This document shows positions 48,201-60,570 of a DNA stretch of 64,000 nucleotides, one piece after another. Under the pieces are notes generated by a model that saw only the letters and a program-made list of their open reading frames with translations, was not told the DNA's origin and did no database searches. Origin of the DNA: Prillingera fragicola (lineage: Eukaryota; Basidiomycota; Tremellomycetes; Trichosporonales; Trichosporonaceae); contig BEDY01000001.1 in NCBI GenBank assembly GCA_002335605.1, forward strand, positions 3,472,001-3,536,000, read 5' to 3'. Each line of letters opens with the position of its first letter. Position 1 is the first letter of the stretch. A program made the translations under genes and the position numbers.

Positions 48201-51200
48201 GGCCGTGGAGGCGCTCTGGTACTTTTTGGAGCGCATACCGTACGAAACAAGCCACGAACCAATAGTGGCAACAAGTAGCTTGACGGTGTCGACACTGCTC
48301 TCGTCCTCGTTGGCAGTACGCAAGATGGAAGCGGCACGGTGGAGCATGTTGCCCGTGCGAGTGCGGAACTCAATTACACGCTTGTAGCGCGGGTCGGTGG
48401 GGTCTGTCAGGACAAAGCCTGCCTTGTACGGGGGTAGAGGCTCCCACAGCTCGGCAGGAAGATGACTAAATGTTAGCTCAGACTCGCTATAATATGCTTA
48501 CGTTTCAGCCTCCTGACCTCCGGTCTTCAGATCACCCCACTCAGCAATAAGAGAGTAGGTACCGAGGAGCACCTCGTCGACGAGATTCATGGCCCTGCAG
48601 AAGTCGTTGATCCACACCTGATCGCCAGTGAGGTTGTCGAGGAGGCCGTCGAGGGTAGAGACGGCATCGTCTGCGAGGCCCATGACCTCGAGAGCCATGT
48701 CGACATCTTGCTCGGTTGGGCGCTTCCACTGGGGGAGGGCTTGACATGAGCGGTACAGCTTGCCCCACCAGAGAGTGTGGTTGAGCTTGAAGTCTTCGCT
48801 CTCACGGTCTGGCTTGTTGAGGAGATGCATCTCCTGAAGGTAGAGCGCCGTGAGACAGCTGAGCGTCTTCTCGACAATCTTGCCAGTCCATGCCCAGCCT
48901 CGCTCCGAGTACGTGCAACGGAGCATCACCTTGAGTAGGCTAATGTACTCCGTGCGATACGTGGGAAGCATCAGACGGCCGGGGACGAGCAGACCGTAAA
49001 GAATCGACTGCCACCAATGCAATGAGGCGTCCGACGGACGGGGAATCGAGGTGGTGACGGTGCGAGTGGAGGATGCTCCGTTCTGCAGCTCACTCATGAT
49101 GCGCTGACGACAGACTGGGAAGAACTTTTCAAAGACCTTGGTGGCGTTGGCCGCAGCAAGGTTCTTGACCAGCTCTCCGACCGCGTCGACAGCATTGGAG
49201 CGAGTGGTGGTAGTGGCGTACTCAAACACCTGGTCGAGAGCAAGGTCAAACAGCTTGTCGTCGAGCGTGGCAAAGATGGCACCGCAGGTGTGGAGGACAC
49301 TTTGCAGAGTGATCAACTCGACCTTTCCACCGGCACGGCCAGTCTTGCCTCCCTCCTCTGGCAGGTTGGCGAACAAAAGCAAGACACGGCCGAGGAACTC
49401 GGGAACCCACTCGCGGAAAGTGGCTGTGGACATGCGCACGCGGCTTTCGATCTCCTCATCCGTGAGGTCCTCCAGTTCCTGAACGATGGGGTCGTTGGGA
49501 TCGTCCTCCACGATAATGCGGGGGGTGGTACGGACTGCACGCGAGCCAGGGGTGACAGCCTTGGCCTTCTCCTCGTCGACATCGGAGATGTCGGCGATGC
49601 GAATGTGATCGACCATGTTGCAAATGGCCATGCATGACAATCCAGTCTTGGTTGGGTCGTTGAGGTCGATACCAGGAAGAAGAAGGGTGAAGATGTCGGC
49701 GACAAACATGCCTCCAAACCTCCACAGCTGGTGTCCAGACAGAGGGCCAGCGCAGGCTGCGAGAGCAAAGGTGACCGACTGGGTACGCTGGGTCTGCGGG
49801 TTAGCACTCTCCTCCCAACAGAAAACGCACCTCCTCAAGACCCTGGAGCGAAGGAATGGCACGCTCCATGAGCGCAGGCATGATCAGGTCGGGCTCAAGG
49901 ATGGCAAGACGACGCAAGGTAGATATGGCAGGCTGTGCCACGTCCATACCCTTGTTGAACATTGCCGAAAGAGCTACGGGACGCAAGCAGAGAACAAAAG
50001 CGCGCTTGATCTCCGGGGTGAGGCGCCACTCCAGAGGGGTCTTGCAGCTAGGCTCCTCCTCCTGCTTCCAGCGCTGAACAAAGTTGCTCGTGAGGTGGCT
50101 GATGAAGTCGGCGAGGTACTTGGACCAGTCGCCGTAGTTGCTGGGGTGGAAGAATGTCTCGCAGCTGGTAATCAGTCTTGACAAGTGGTCGAGGGCCTTG
50201 GAACCCGCCATGTACTTCTTGCTCGCCTCAATGCGCTCGCCGGCTGCAGCGAGGGAGTCTGTGCTGCCTGTGCGAGTCATGGCTGTTGCCGCGCCGTTCT
50301 TCAACCTGGAAAGCGGGTCTGCGTGGCTGCCGTGGTTGGCAGGAGTCATAAATCCAGGTGTGGCTGCACGGGTAGGAGCACCTGTTGTGCCAAATGGCGC
50401 GACATGCGAGTCCTCGGCCATGCTGTAGATGATGACTTCGGCCAAACTCTGGATACGCTCAATGGGCTTCTTTGCCTCGAGAATCTTGCGATGGGCACGA
50501 GCATCAGCAGAGGTGACGGATCCACCGACCAACGCTGCCTGTCCGCCCACGGGCACGTCTGCTCATCAGCGATTGCAAATTCTGGGTACTCACTGAACGC
50601 GCGAAGACACTTGGACATGACGAACTCAAACTGCTCCTCGGTGAAGATTCCAATCTCTCGGCGAATGCCCGCCCAGTTGGGATCTCCAGGCTCCTCCTCT
50701 TCGGGAAGGAGCGCTGGGTCGACCCAGTAGTTGAGACCATCAGCGTCGTCAACCACCTTGCCTTCGTAATCAAGAAGTCGGTGGCGGTGCATACGCTCCG
50801 CTCGGCGTACGCTAGGGTTGGTAGCCTGTTCCTGTGAGGTGTTCGTGCGTCCCTCGGGAATACGAGCCAACAAGGAAGGGTCGGAGCGGGCGGGATCCAC
50901 GTGAGCGATGGCAAGCTGGCCAAGGAGATCGGAGGCCTGGTCGTCCCAGATACCGCTGCTGAGTCCGTACCACAGGCGGAAGACCAAGGGCAGCCATTTC
51001 TGGCAGTGGGAGATGGGGAGGAAATGGACCAGGAAGAGTTGGGTGGCAAGGATCTGGTCCATGGTGGGGTCAAACTGAGGAAGTATGACTTCGAGCATCT
51101 CGTCAACCTCAGATGGGTGGAAGAATCGTTGAGCCACTTCGGCCACGTTGAGGTAGACAGGTGCCAAGTTGACCGTGTGGCGGGCAAGCTTGTTGGGATG

Positions 51201-52555
51201 GGGGAAAAGCTCGTTGTATAGAGCATTGTAGAGGGGCTTCCAAGGCATGCGGAGGTCATGGATGCTGATAGTGCGGTCGCTGGGCTGTCAGTTCAGTAGA
51301 TGGCACGAGTTGCGCACCTCAGGAAGGCAATGAGGTCGTTGGCCCTGTCCTCCAGGAATGTCGTGCCCATGCCAGGAATGACTGCTATCAGCTTGATCCC
51401 AGCATCTCTCGGCTCACAGATAATCTCGTAGAAGAGGAAGATGAGTCGAATACGGATCTGTCGCTTCATAGGGTAGCCCATACTCATCCATCTGCGCGAG
51501 TCAGCTTCGTCTGGCCGTAACAGTGGCCGTACATGTTGAGGGCCGAGTTCCACATGCGAAACCCAAGAGCAAACTCGCGAGCCTTGACACACTCGGTCAA
51601 GTGGGCGACAATGACTTCTAGGCGAGCGTCCATGTCGGCCAGTGATTCAACCTCGTAAGGCAGAGACATGGGAAGACCCAGGCAAGATAGACGGTCATCA
51701 TCGGGCTGGTTGGGTGAAACAGGGCAAGGACAGTGTGGAGATGGTGAGCGACGACGATGGATGTGTTTGAGAAGCAAAATGAGAACCGATTGAGCCGACA
51801 GAGCAGTGTTGCCAGCGGATGATGAAGCGGGCGGAATGAAATGAGGCATGACGGTGATGTGGTGGTCGTGTGAATGCGAGTTACGGACAACTGGTTAGCC
51901 AATGTACACTCCTGGAAAGGGAGACAGCTTACGCTTGTGGCAATGACCTCGCCACCCTTTGTGTGGTGAGGCCTCGCGAGGGGACTGTCGATCGGTGAGG
52001 GCCACATGATTCCCAAGTCTTCGGCGTAGTACTCGTCTACGAGGGAGGAAGACGGTAGGGCGTGGTACACAGGACAAAACGCCGCACACAGCACAATGGT
52101 CGACAGCGAGTGCAGAGCATTACCAGGCGACGATAGGCGTCATGTCATGGGCATTGAGAGGAACAAGGCGTCAGCATCGCGGTTTGGCTACTGCCTCGCA
52201 GCTATCGCTGCTACACTCACCAAAATGGATCTCGTCGCCGTCTCCTCCAACAATATAGTCGTCTGGCTCGTAGTCCTCTTCGTCGCCCTCGTAGTATTCG
52301 TCTGCGTCGTCAAAGCCACCAGACTCGATCCTAGAGTCGTGACCGTAGTATGGGTGGGAGACGGGTTGGTGCGAACCCGGCAAAGCTGCAAGGGAAGCGA
52401 CAGTGAGCAACGAGAACAATGAAAGCAGTGATGGAGCATGTTGTGGCCATGGAATGGAGCGATTACGTGTACATAGAGTGGCTGTGTGTGTGCGACTTAC
52501 TGGTCACTGTGGTCGGCTTCTGACTGCTTGCCTGAGGGCTTGCAGCCGCCGTCAT
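45221..52555 (-). CDS. BLM10: Proteasome activator Blm10/PA200
   Basis: A HEAT-repeat solenoid that caps the 20S proteasome and opens its gate. Fourteen exons on the minus strand: 52501-52555, 52221-52385, 51933-52036, 51533-51705, 51318-51491, 50594-51279, 49831-50558, 48502-49793, 46208-48465, 46099-46171, 45908-46061, 45412-45867, 45277-45367 and 45221-45228. Together they encode 2138 aa, matching yeast Blm10 in size, with every phase closing. Markers include LPYEVESLADMDARL, WMSMGYPMKRQIRIRLIF, MPWKPLYNALYNELFPH and WLSVECTDVHAVATLPYVIP. The C-terminus ends NSYYA, the HbYX motif needed for docking on the alpha ring. Its last Tyr and Ala straddle or follow the final intron, so the last coding exon is only 8 nt. 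An acidic DEYYEGDEEDYEPDDY stretch lies near residue 45. Confidence 0.93.
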
Positions 52556-53470
52556 AGGCACTTTGACCGGTGGAGGTGGGGTAGCTTGAGATGATGCGGC
52601 GGGAATCAAGCGATGTTAGACGCTAATCCTTTCTAAGAGAGAAACCTGCGGAGGACAACGTCTTTGTAGCGACGTGTTCAAAGTCTGGTGAGAATGGTCG
52701 TGCTACTTAGGTTGGCGCTGACGGTGCGTCACCGAGATGTGGTGCTGGGTGGGTTCGGACTTGATGCGCATGCGCGTGCAGCTGACTGCTAGCGCTGGTG
52801 GAGGTAATCGACCTAGGCAGCAGACATGGGAGATGACGTGTGTTGGCCAGTGGAAATGACGGGATCAAATGGATCACTTGTCAGTCTTGTCAAATTTATT
52901 CATCCTCCTCTATTAGCTACTTCTGCCTCCAGCCAGCCAGGGTGGGAGCGCTGGGTGCTGGGTCATGGCTGTCTTGGTAGTGGTTGATTTACTGGAAGCG
53001 TTAATCAATGTTGGTGCTTTTTGCCCGTTTGGGTAATATCTTTTGCGGAATCGGTCCCTCGTGGCCATCCATGGATACATGTCTGATGAGCTGATGCGCT
53101 GCGCGGTGATGAGCTGATGCTGCGTGCTGCCGTTTGCACTGCCAGTGGCAAGGCGCGAGGTGAGTCTGGGCGCGTGGCCTGCATTGCCAAACTCGGGGTT
53201 CGGGTGCGCTGCCCGTGTGCAGCTCAAAGTTGCCAAACCAGGCGGTGGATCCCTAACCTGGGCGCTACGCTGTCTGGGGCTGCGTTTTGGATCTGGCGCG
53301 GCCCGGCAGCTTGTGCGGGAACCCTGGGCTTCCCCTGGGGCGAGGCACCCTTGAACACGCTGTGTCACTCTTTCCTCTCAAACCCTTACCAAAGGCTTCC
53401 ACGCACCCAGCACGCAGCTCACCATACGGTGCACGCCGCACCGCTGCCACGACCCTCGAGCACCCCAGAC

Positions 53471-53518
53471 AGCTCTTCGCTCTCAGCAGCGGACAGCTCT
53501 TCGCTCTGAGCAGCGGAC
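53471..53518. repeat. 24-bp tandem duplication
   Basis: Two adjacent 24-bp units, 53471-53494 and 53495-53518, differ at one base (C versus G). Noncoding, upstream of the PAK gene. Confidence 0.85.
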
Positions 53519-53786
53519 AGAAGCAAGGCCACCAATGCGTACAGTATGCAGCACCGCGTTGTGCGACGTGCTTCTCCTTCCCCCCCTCCTCACCCTTTCC
53601 TGTGATCCTGTGGGCCTTTAGTTCACAATAATTGCAGCAAAGCAGTTTCGATTATTACAGCACCAGTAACTGTTCTTTTACACCTTCCCCTGTCGTCGCC
53701 AGCCAAACTGCAAGAGTCAGGCGCAAGCCTGTACCCCTGCCCCCTCTCTCTAGCTAGTTAGTACAGCGGGGACATTGGCCCGATCA

Positions 53787-53817
53787 GCCTGCAGCCTGAA
53801 GCCTGAAGCCTGAAGCC
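53787..53817. repeat. GCCTGAA heptanucleotide repeat
   Basis: One GCCTGCA unit followed by three GCCTGAA units and a partial unit. Simple tandem repeat in the PAK upstream region. Confidence 0.85.
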
Positions 53818-54625
53818 GGCCTGACAGCAAGCCAGCCAGAGTAGTGCCGGCCTGCTATTCGCCCTTGAAAGCTACCACCGCTCCAAGTCCCCGGCATCGC
53901 GTCGCAACCGGACCCTACTTCGCGTTTCCTCGTCCCCCGCGCCCACCCCCGCCCAAACGACCCTTCTCTTCCACACCTCACCGTGACGGACAACTTGGCT
54001 CTAGCAGTCTTCCATCACCGTTACATCCACACTGGCCTCTCTACCAACCCGCCACCTCGTCTGCACCAACGCACACGCTTGCCCAACATCAGCCACGTCA
54101 AGGTCGTTGGCCTCTATTGTATCCACTCGGCAGCCAAATCATCCCTTTTATTGTTCAGACAGGCATCGCTCAGCGTCCCTCGACCTATCATTCCATCCAC
54201 CATCTCCCCGTCACCAACTGGACCCTGCACGTACCATCCAGCTTACAGTCAACCACCACCGTGCCGGGCACGGACGCGTCAACTTTGCTTCGTGTTTCTC
54301 ATTGTCAAGGACTGGAATCCTTGCAGACAGAACGCGAAACAGCACTACTTGTCAGCCTGGCTGCAGACGACGTGAACGGGGCTCTCTAGCAACATTACCC
54401 ATCACCCGACCCGAGCAATCACTCAAGAGCAGTCTCGAGTGACAGCCCTGTAGTCCCTCTTTCTACCCTTTGCACACACTTTCCGCGCCATCATGTCGGC
54501 CAATCATACAAGTCCCAAGCGCGTGGGAGTAGGGGCCATTCGCCATCCCCAGTCTGAGTGTTCGTGTCGTGTTCGCTGTTGAGAGATCTTGCACTGACTT
54601 CCACGTAGACACCGGCGCGACGCCC

Positions 54626-57090
54626 ATGTCAACATCCGAGCTCCCCATCAGCCAGACCTACTCTGTCAAGCCCTCGCGCAACTCGACGGGCTACTCGCCT
54701 GGGTCAGACATGTCGCTTGGCATGACTACCTCGCCCCGCCCACCCAACGCCGCGTTGGCGAATCCTCCATCCTCGTACCACCGATCACAGGAGCTGCAAC
54801 CCAACTTTGCTGCTCCCCCTCAGCAGCCGATGGGCTCCTCGTCGCGTCCTCACTCGGGATACGCATCAGGGCCTTCATCTCGTGCGCCTACAATGCACGG
54901 TTACTCTACCAATTCACCAAGCATGAACCGACACTCGTACTCTTTGACGCCCGGGCCGCAGGCGCCTCAGCCACCGCGGCCGGTGCGGTCCGGCACTCTG
55001 CCCGCAGGCGAGCACCCGGGGCAGTACATGAACGGCGGTACCGCCTACCGTGAGGCGCGTAGTCCGTCGATTGGAAACGCCTCGATGGCCAACAACTCTT
55101 CCATCCCTCCCGTTCCGTCGATTCCCGGCAACTCTACTCAACTTGAATCTAGCTTTGATTCCAAGCTCGGTCTGGGTCCTGCTATACCTGTTCAGATGGA
55201 AAAGGCGGCGCCCATGTCTCCGATGGAGCAGCCGCCCACAATGCGTGCGCGCAGCGGGACAGGCAAAAGCACCAAGGACAAGAAGAGCATGTTTGGCGTT
55301 TTGAGTGGTGAGTTGACAACCTGTTTCGGCCGACAGCGTGTGCTTGGCTAACTCTTTACTCAGACCTTCTCACTACCAACACCAAGACACCCATTATCTC
55401 GACCCCGTATGATCCAATTCATCTCACGCATGTGGGCTTTGACTACAACACTGGTCAATGTGAGTTGTCGCGCACGCTTTTGTTCTTCAATGCTGACACA
55501 GGGCAGACACGGGAATGCCTCAAGAGTGGCAAAAGATTCTCGATGACAATGGTATCACGCGTGCCGAGCAGGAAGAGAATCCTGATAAGGTCTTGGCCGT
55601 TGTCCAGTTCTTCCAGGACCGCGAGAATATTGCAGAGGCCCCCGAGAATGAGGTGTGGAACAAGATGCGCAACGCCGGTCCTTCCCACCAGCTATCCCCT
55701 TCTACCTCGCCTTCGCCTCAGCCGCCCTCGAACGAAATGTCTAGGGAGAACAGCAATGATGGCAATGGCTCAACGTACATCTTCAACAACCCTCGGTCAG
55801 CACCCGCTCCTCCCAAGTCTGGTCGTATCCAGGCTGAACGGTCGGCACCTGCCAAGCCTGGGAGCAGTCGTCCTCCCCAGAGCGCGACTTCGCCATCCAT
55901 GCCATCTCATCAGAGTCTTGACCGCTCTGCGTCCCAGAGGCTGCCGTCGAACCCGTCGTCCCAGACTCCGAATCGGCCCCTCGACCGTTCCATCTCGTCA
56001 CGGACTCCTCCCAACAAGTCTTCGCCCCCATTGCACAAGTCCAAGTCGCAGTCTGGCCCGCGTCGCGAGCCGGGCCCGCCCGGATCCACCACTGCGGGTG
56101 GCGTTGCCCGTACCAAGACACGCGACCAGGCTGGTGCGCCTCGCCGTAGGGACAAGGCCAAGGAGAACGAGGAGGTTGTCCGCCAGCTCCAGACTATTTG
56201 CTCTCCCGGAGATCCCAACCAAATTTACCGCAATCTGGTCAAGATTGGCCAGGGAGCATCTGGCGGCGTTTACACGGCCTACGACCGGTCGCAGACTCCC
56301 GTTGCTATTAAGCAGATGAACCTCGAAAAGCAGCCCAAGCAAGATCTTATTATCAACGAGATCCTCGTCATGCGCGAGTCAGCCCACCCGAACATAGTCA
56401 ACTTCAAGGACTCGTACCTGTGGAAGGGCGACCTTTGGGTCGTCATGGAGTACATGGAGGGTGGCAGTCTTACCGACGTTGTCACTGCCCATTGCATGAG
56501 TGAGGCACAGATCGCCGCAGTGAGCCGTGAGACCTGCGAGGGTCTGAGGCATTTGCACTCCAAGGGTGTCATTCACCGCGACATCAAGAGTGACAACATC
56601 TTGTTGTCTCTCAATGGTGACGTTAAGCTCAGTAAGTCGTTGCCGGTCCATATTTCCAGATGATAGCTAACCCCCGTCAGCCGACTTTGGATTCTGCGCT
56701 CGTATCGCCGACCCGTTGTCGACGAAGCGTACGACTATGGTGGGAACTCCCTACTGGATGGCGCCTGAGGTTGTCACGCGCAAGGAGTACGGACCCAAGG
56801 TAGACATCTGGTCGCTTGGTATCATGGCCATCGAAATGCTCGAGGGCGAGCCTCCATACCTGAACGAGAACCCCCTTCGTGCACTGTACTTGATCGCCAC
56901 CAACGGAACGCCCAAGATCAAGGACTGGGACAAGCTGTCAAGCGTCTTCCGCGACTACCTCCAGGCCTGCCTCACGGTCGATTCCGAGAAGCGCCCGACT
57001 GCGGAGCTCCTATTGCGGCACGAGTTCTTCAAGTATGCCGCCAAGCTCACCAGTCTATCGGGCATGATCAAGAGTGCCCGCAAGGCCTAG
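54626..57090 (+). CDS. p21-activated protein kinase (Ste20/PAK family, no PH domain)
   Basis: A Cdc42/Rac effector kinase controlling polarity and MAPK signalling. Exons: 54626-55307, 55364-55459, 55507-56631 and 56681-57090; 770 aa from the ATG at 54626. The CRIB motif [20 protein letters not shown] is split by the second intron. The kinase domain (about residues 495-745) shows [37 protein letters not shown] and [11 protein letters not shown], so it is catalytically complete. Long Ser/Pro-rich linkers flank the CRIB. No PH domain is seen, so it resembles Ste20/Pak1 rather than Cla4. The frame stays open 57 nt and more upstream of the chosen ATG, and an ATG at 54493 could start a further exon, so the N-terminus is uncertain. 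Confidence 0.92.
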
Positions 57091-57391
57091 AGGCCCATCG
57101 CTATTTGCGCCATCTTTATCACTGCTTCCAAAAGGCCCTCCTATCTGCATCGTTGGCCAACGCCTGGCTCTCATTGTGAGATTTCAGTACCGCTCCAGCG
57201 CGCGACCTCTCCCGCCAATGCTGTGTTCATTGCATCCAACGCCTCGTCCACCTCATCCACCTCCCGGTTCCTCCTATCGTTTGTATACAGATTTCCGTCT
57301 AGGCATGTGCAGAAAAAGATGATTTCCGTAGTTGATGGTTCAATGCAACGCGGATTACTAAAGCACGTGCGTTATTGTTTATGTCTAGTCT
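57091..57391. other. Convergent spacer PAK / lipid kinase
   Basis: 301 bp between two stop codons, presumably holding both polyadenylation sites. Nothing else is seen. Confidence 0.45.
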
Positions 57392-58778
57392 CTATCCCCA
57401 CACCCAGAAACCGTTGCCCTCCTGTGCAGCCATGACCATGGCATGTGCCTCCTGTTCAGCAGGACACGTCTCGATCGAGCCGTCGGCGCACATAATGTGG
57501 CTCTTGGCGTGGCTACCCTCTGTCGGGGTCCAAACAAACCCAGCACATCGAAACACTTCCACCACTACTGGCCCCGGACCGGCCTCCTCGGTCTCGCCGT
57601 CCGGGGTGTAGGTCAACCCTACGTGCTTGCCGCCCTGGTAAGCGGCTCCGAGAGCGGATGCGGCGCGGGTTGCCCACTCTGCCCCGCCGTCACGGCCTGC
57701 TTGGCGAGCAGCGGCGACATGTGGGTCGCGGAGAGGGCGGAGAACGACAATGTCCATCGTCCGCTCGCCAGCTTCGGCGGGCAGAGTCATGAGCGTCGGC
57801 GTAATGACGAATGTGGGTTCAAGTCGCGGTGTCGTCGACGAAGTGAGAAAGTATGTGAAAGGGCCGTTCAGAGTGTGCTCTGTGGCACTGGTGCCGGTGA
57901 GGTTCGAGTCCGTGGTGAAGGGAGGAGCCCAGTCCCGCGTGTGTGGGTCGTACTGTCGCACTCCCTTTGAAGAGGGGAGGAGGCGAACGTTGGCGTCAAA
58001 GAACACGGATATGTTGGCAGCGGCAGCCATTTTGAATCGTTCCAAACCCGGGTGTGTTTTACGCAGTGCTTCGCTGTCGTTGAGAATGGCGGCATGGAGA
58101 GACGTGGACAGCACAATGTGGCTGGGGACAATCCGCTTCGAAGTGGTGTTGTCGCTGGGGTTGTGGATACGCAGCTGGGTTACTGGCAGAGGATCAAGCT
58201 TGGCACCAGACAGAGCGAGGATGAGAGAGGAAAGAGCATGGCGCACCTCGGGGTCGTCCGAGATGAGGGAGTCGAGGAACTTTGGCATCTCAACTGGCGG
58301 GCTGCCGGGAGGGAAGAGAGAGGCGTGCAAAGCATTTGCCTGGTCGATTAGCAGCTGATGGGGGACACTACACTACGCACAGTTCCCAGGGGCAGCACAA
58401 CCAGTGCCCAGTTTCCAACATGCTCTCCTCCTTGTTCCAAGATGCCCTCCATCATTTCGTGGGCTGTGCCGTCACCGCCAGCCGCAATCACCCTTATCTC
58501 GGTCTCGCTGTGTTTTACTGCCTCCGCTTGAATGGCCTTGCCGATACGAGCAGCGTCGGCTGCATCCCCAGTTGTATGAATATCATAAGATATGTCAAGA
58601 GCATCAAGAAGGGGGGTGATGTGCTCTGATACGACTGCATTTGGTTGACGTGGTCAGCCGATGATTAGTTATCGTCAGGTTGAATGTCACACAGCCACTC
58701 ACACTTTGGCGCTTTCCCGGCGCCAGCAGCTGGGTTGACGACGATGTGGTACATCGCACTTGATGTCGGCTTGATCAT
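57392..58778 (-). CDS. Diacylglycerol/sphingoid-base kinase domain protein
   Basis: Exons on the minus strand: 58703-58778, 58381-58634 and 57392-58339; 425 aa. The DAGK catalytic domain is clear: VVNPAAGAGKAPK at the N-terminus, then RVIAAGGDGTAHEMMEGIL (nucleotide-binding GGDGT) and VVLPLGTANA. The last motif is split by an intron. The C-terminal half forms the usual beta-sandwich but with few conserved residues; SGAKLDPLPVTQLRI, SHIVLSTSLHAAIL and VEVFRCAGFVWTPTEG are visible. No membrane anchor or C1 domain is present. Substrate could be diacylglycerol, ceramide or a long-chain base; sequence alone does not decide. Head-to-head with BET2, 187 bp apart. Confidence 0.86.
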
Positions 58779-58965
58779 TATACTGTGGACGTGCAAGCTG
58801 TTGAGGTATTACTGACAGTCAGAAGATGGTATTTCAGTCGGCGCCAACACGCGAGTTGTCAGCCGAAGTTACGAGTCAACCTCCACCAGGACCGCCCGTA
58901 CGCCGACCCCCTGGCCGAGGGATCAATGATGACACGTCTCCTTCGCGCTCTTCATCACAACTAGC

Positions 58966-60226
58966 ATGGCGTCGTCTTCCACTGCAGATGCAGCACCGCC
59001 CTTGGACGTGCCTCTGCACGTAAAGTACATTCAACAGCTCGATGAGGTATGCCCGTTTGTGCGACCAAAGGCTGACAGTCGCAGAAGAAGGACCTTGCGT
59101 TTCACCTTACCGAACACCTTCGCGTCAATGGCGTGTACTGGGGACTCACCGCGTTGTGCATCATGGGACACAAGGACGCACTCTCTCGTGAGGACATGAT
59201 CGAATACGTCATGAATTGCTGGGACGAGGAAGCCGGTGAGCTGCCAGGATCTAGAATCGTAGACTAGCTTACACCCGTTCAGGCGCCTTTGGAGCTCACC
59301 CAGGCCACGACGCGCACATCCACGGTACTCTGTCGGCACTGCAAATTCTCATCATGCAAGATGCATTGGAACGTGTGGACGTTGACCGCGTCGTCAAGTG
59401 TGAGAAGCGTCCCAAACCCCCAGGCGTCGTGCTGACGGTCTAGTCCTCCTGTCCCTCGTCAGTGCGGACGGCAAGGTCGCTGGTGACGAGTTTGGAGAAC
59501 GGGATACCCGGTTCTCCTACATCTTGATCTCTGCGCTGTCACTTCTGGGACGCTTGGACGCTCTTGCCACCATCCACACTGGCCAAGGACGTGAGCTTGT
59601 CGTCGACAACATTGTCAGCAGTATGAACTTTGATGGCGCCTTCGGTTCCGAGCCTGGAGCGGAGAGTCACGGTGCTCAGGGTGAGTGAGAGCCGCTGTTT
59701 GTTACTGTGGGCAGCTTCCTGACTGGAGCAGTGTGGGTCTGCGTGGCTGGACTCGCGATTCTGGGCGAGCTCGACCGTGTCGACCGAGAGCTGCTGGGGT
59801 GGTTCCTGAGCGAGCGTCAGCTGCCCAATGGTGGTCTGAATGGACGTCCTGAGAAGCTTGAAGATGTCTGCTACTCGTGGTGGAATCTTGCCGCGCTGTC
59901 CATCATTGGCAAGCTGCACTGGATCAATCGTGACAAGCTCATCAAGTTTATCTTGGAAGCGCAGGTGAGGCCGGACCTTTGCCCCACGGCCGCGTGCACT
60001 CGCTGACATGATGCAGGACCTTGAGGGTGGTGGCATTGCAGACAGGCCAGGGGACTGGGTGGATGTCTTCCACACCATCTTTGGCCTCGCTGGCCTCTCG
60101 CTCCTCGGCTACCCCGGGTTATGCGACATTGACCCGCTGTACTGCATGCCAGCTGAGGTCATTGAGAGGCGCGGATTGCGAAAGGAGTATCATACAAGGC
60201 CACGAATGACTTCCTGGCCTGAGTGA
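58966..60226 (+). CDS. BET2: Rab geranylgeranyltransferase beta subunit
   Basis: The catalytic beta subunit of type II geranylgeranyltransferase, which with the alpha subunit (Bet4) and Rab escort protein prenylates Rab GTPases. Exons: 58966-59046, 59085-59235, 59283-59399, 59444-59680, 59732-59964 and 60017-60226; 342 aa, the family norm. Prenyltransferase repeats are visible as [42 protein letters not shown] and [17 protein letters not shown]. The zinc ligands are the Asp and Cys of EDVCYSWW and the His of [36 protein letters not shown] is the strongest type II marker, as FTase and GGTase-I beta differ there. Confidence 0.94.
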
Positions 60227-60570
60227 TAGCATGGGTTCGTCAAGCATAGGACACAGGTGATAATGTATGTACACATTGCCATTGCGTGATCATTGGAGAG
60301 CCACCGGTTCAGTGCTGGTGGAAGGTCGTGGTGGGTGGCCAAGCCTCTAAACAACCAAGGAATACATTCCAGTATGATTCAACTTGATCTTTATCCAGCC
60401 ATGACTCGCTGGCCAGTGTTCAAGCAGTGCAACAGCGTCGGGTTCATGACATCAACACGCAAGAATCCACGTTGAGGATGGCAGCAGGGCATCCAGGCAC
60501 GAGGTGGAGGCTAACCATTAGCTGTTGATTTCTCCCGGCGCTGTCGTGTTGTGTTTGCCCATCCACCACC
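60227..60570. other. Intergenic region BET2 / RING gene
   Basis: 344 bp containing the BET2 3' region and the promoter of the RING protein gene. No recognisable element. Confidence 0.45.

Larger units (their letters stand above)
52556..54625. other. 2.07-kb intergenic region between BLM10 and the PAK gene
   Basis: This is the longest gene-free stretch of the window and holds both divergent promoters. It becomes pyrimidine- and C-rich towards the kinase (53840-54480), suggesting a long 5' leader. It contains a 24-bp tandem duplication at 53471-53518 and a 7-bp repeat at 53787-53817. An ATG at 54493 followed by nine codons could be an upstream ORF or a first exon of the kinase gene. Other open frames here have no family resemblance. 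Confidence 0.5.

Noticed and set aside
52900..53640. Open frames of 70-150 codons in the BLM10-PAK spacer
   Set aside because: No family resemblance, no splice logic and biased low-complexity composition; likely chance in GC-rich DNA.
54626..57090. Possibility that the PAK gene marks a mating-type locus
   Set aside because: The protein lacks the PH domain and no pheromone, receptor, homeodomain or STE11/STE12 gene is nearby, so nothing here supports a MAT locus.
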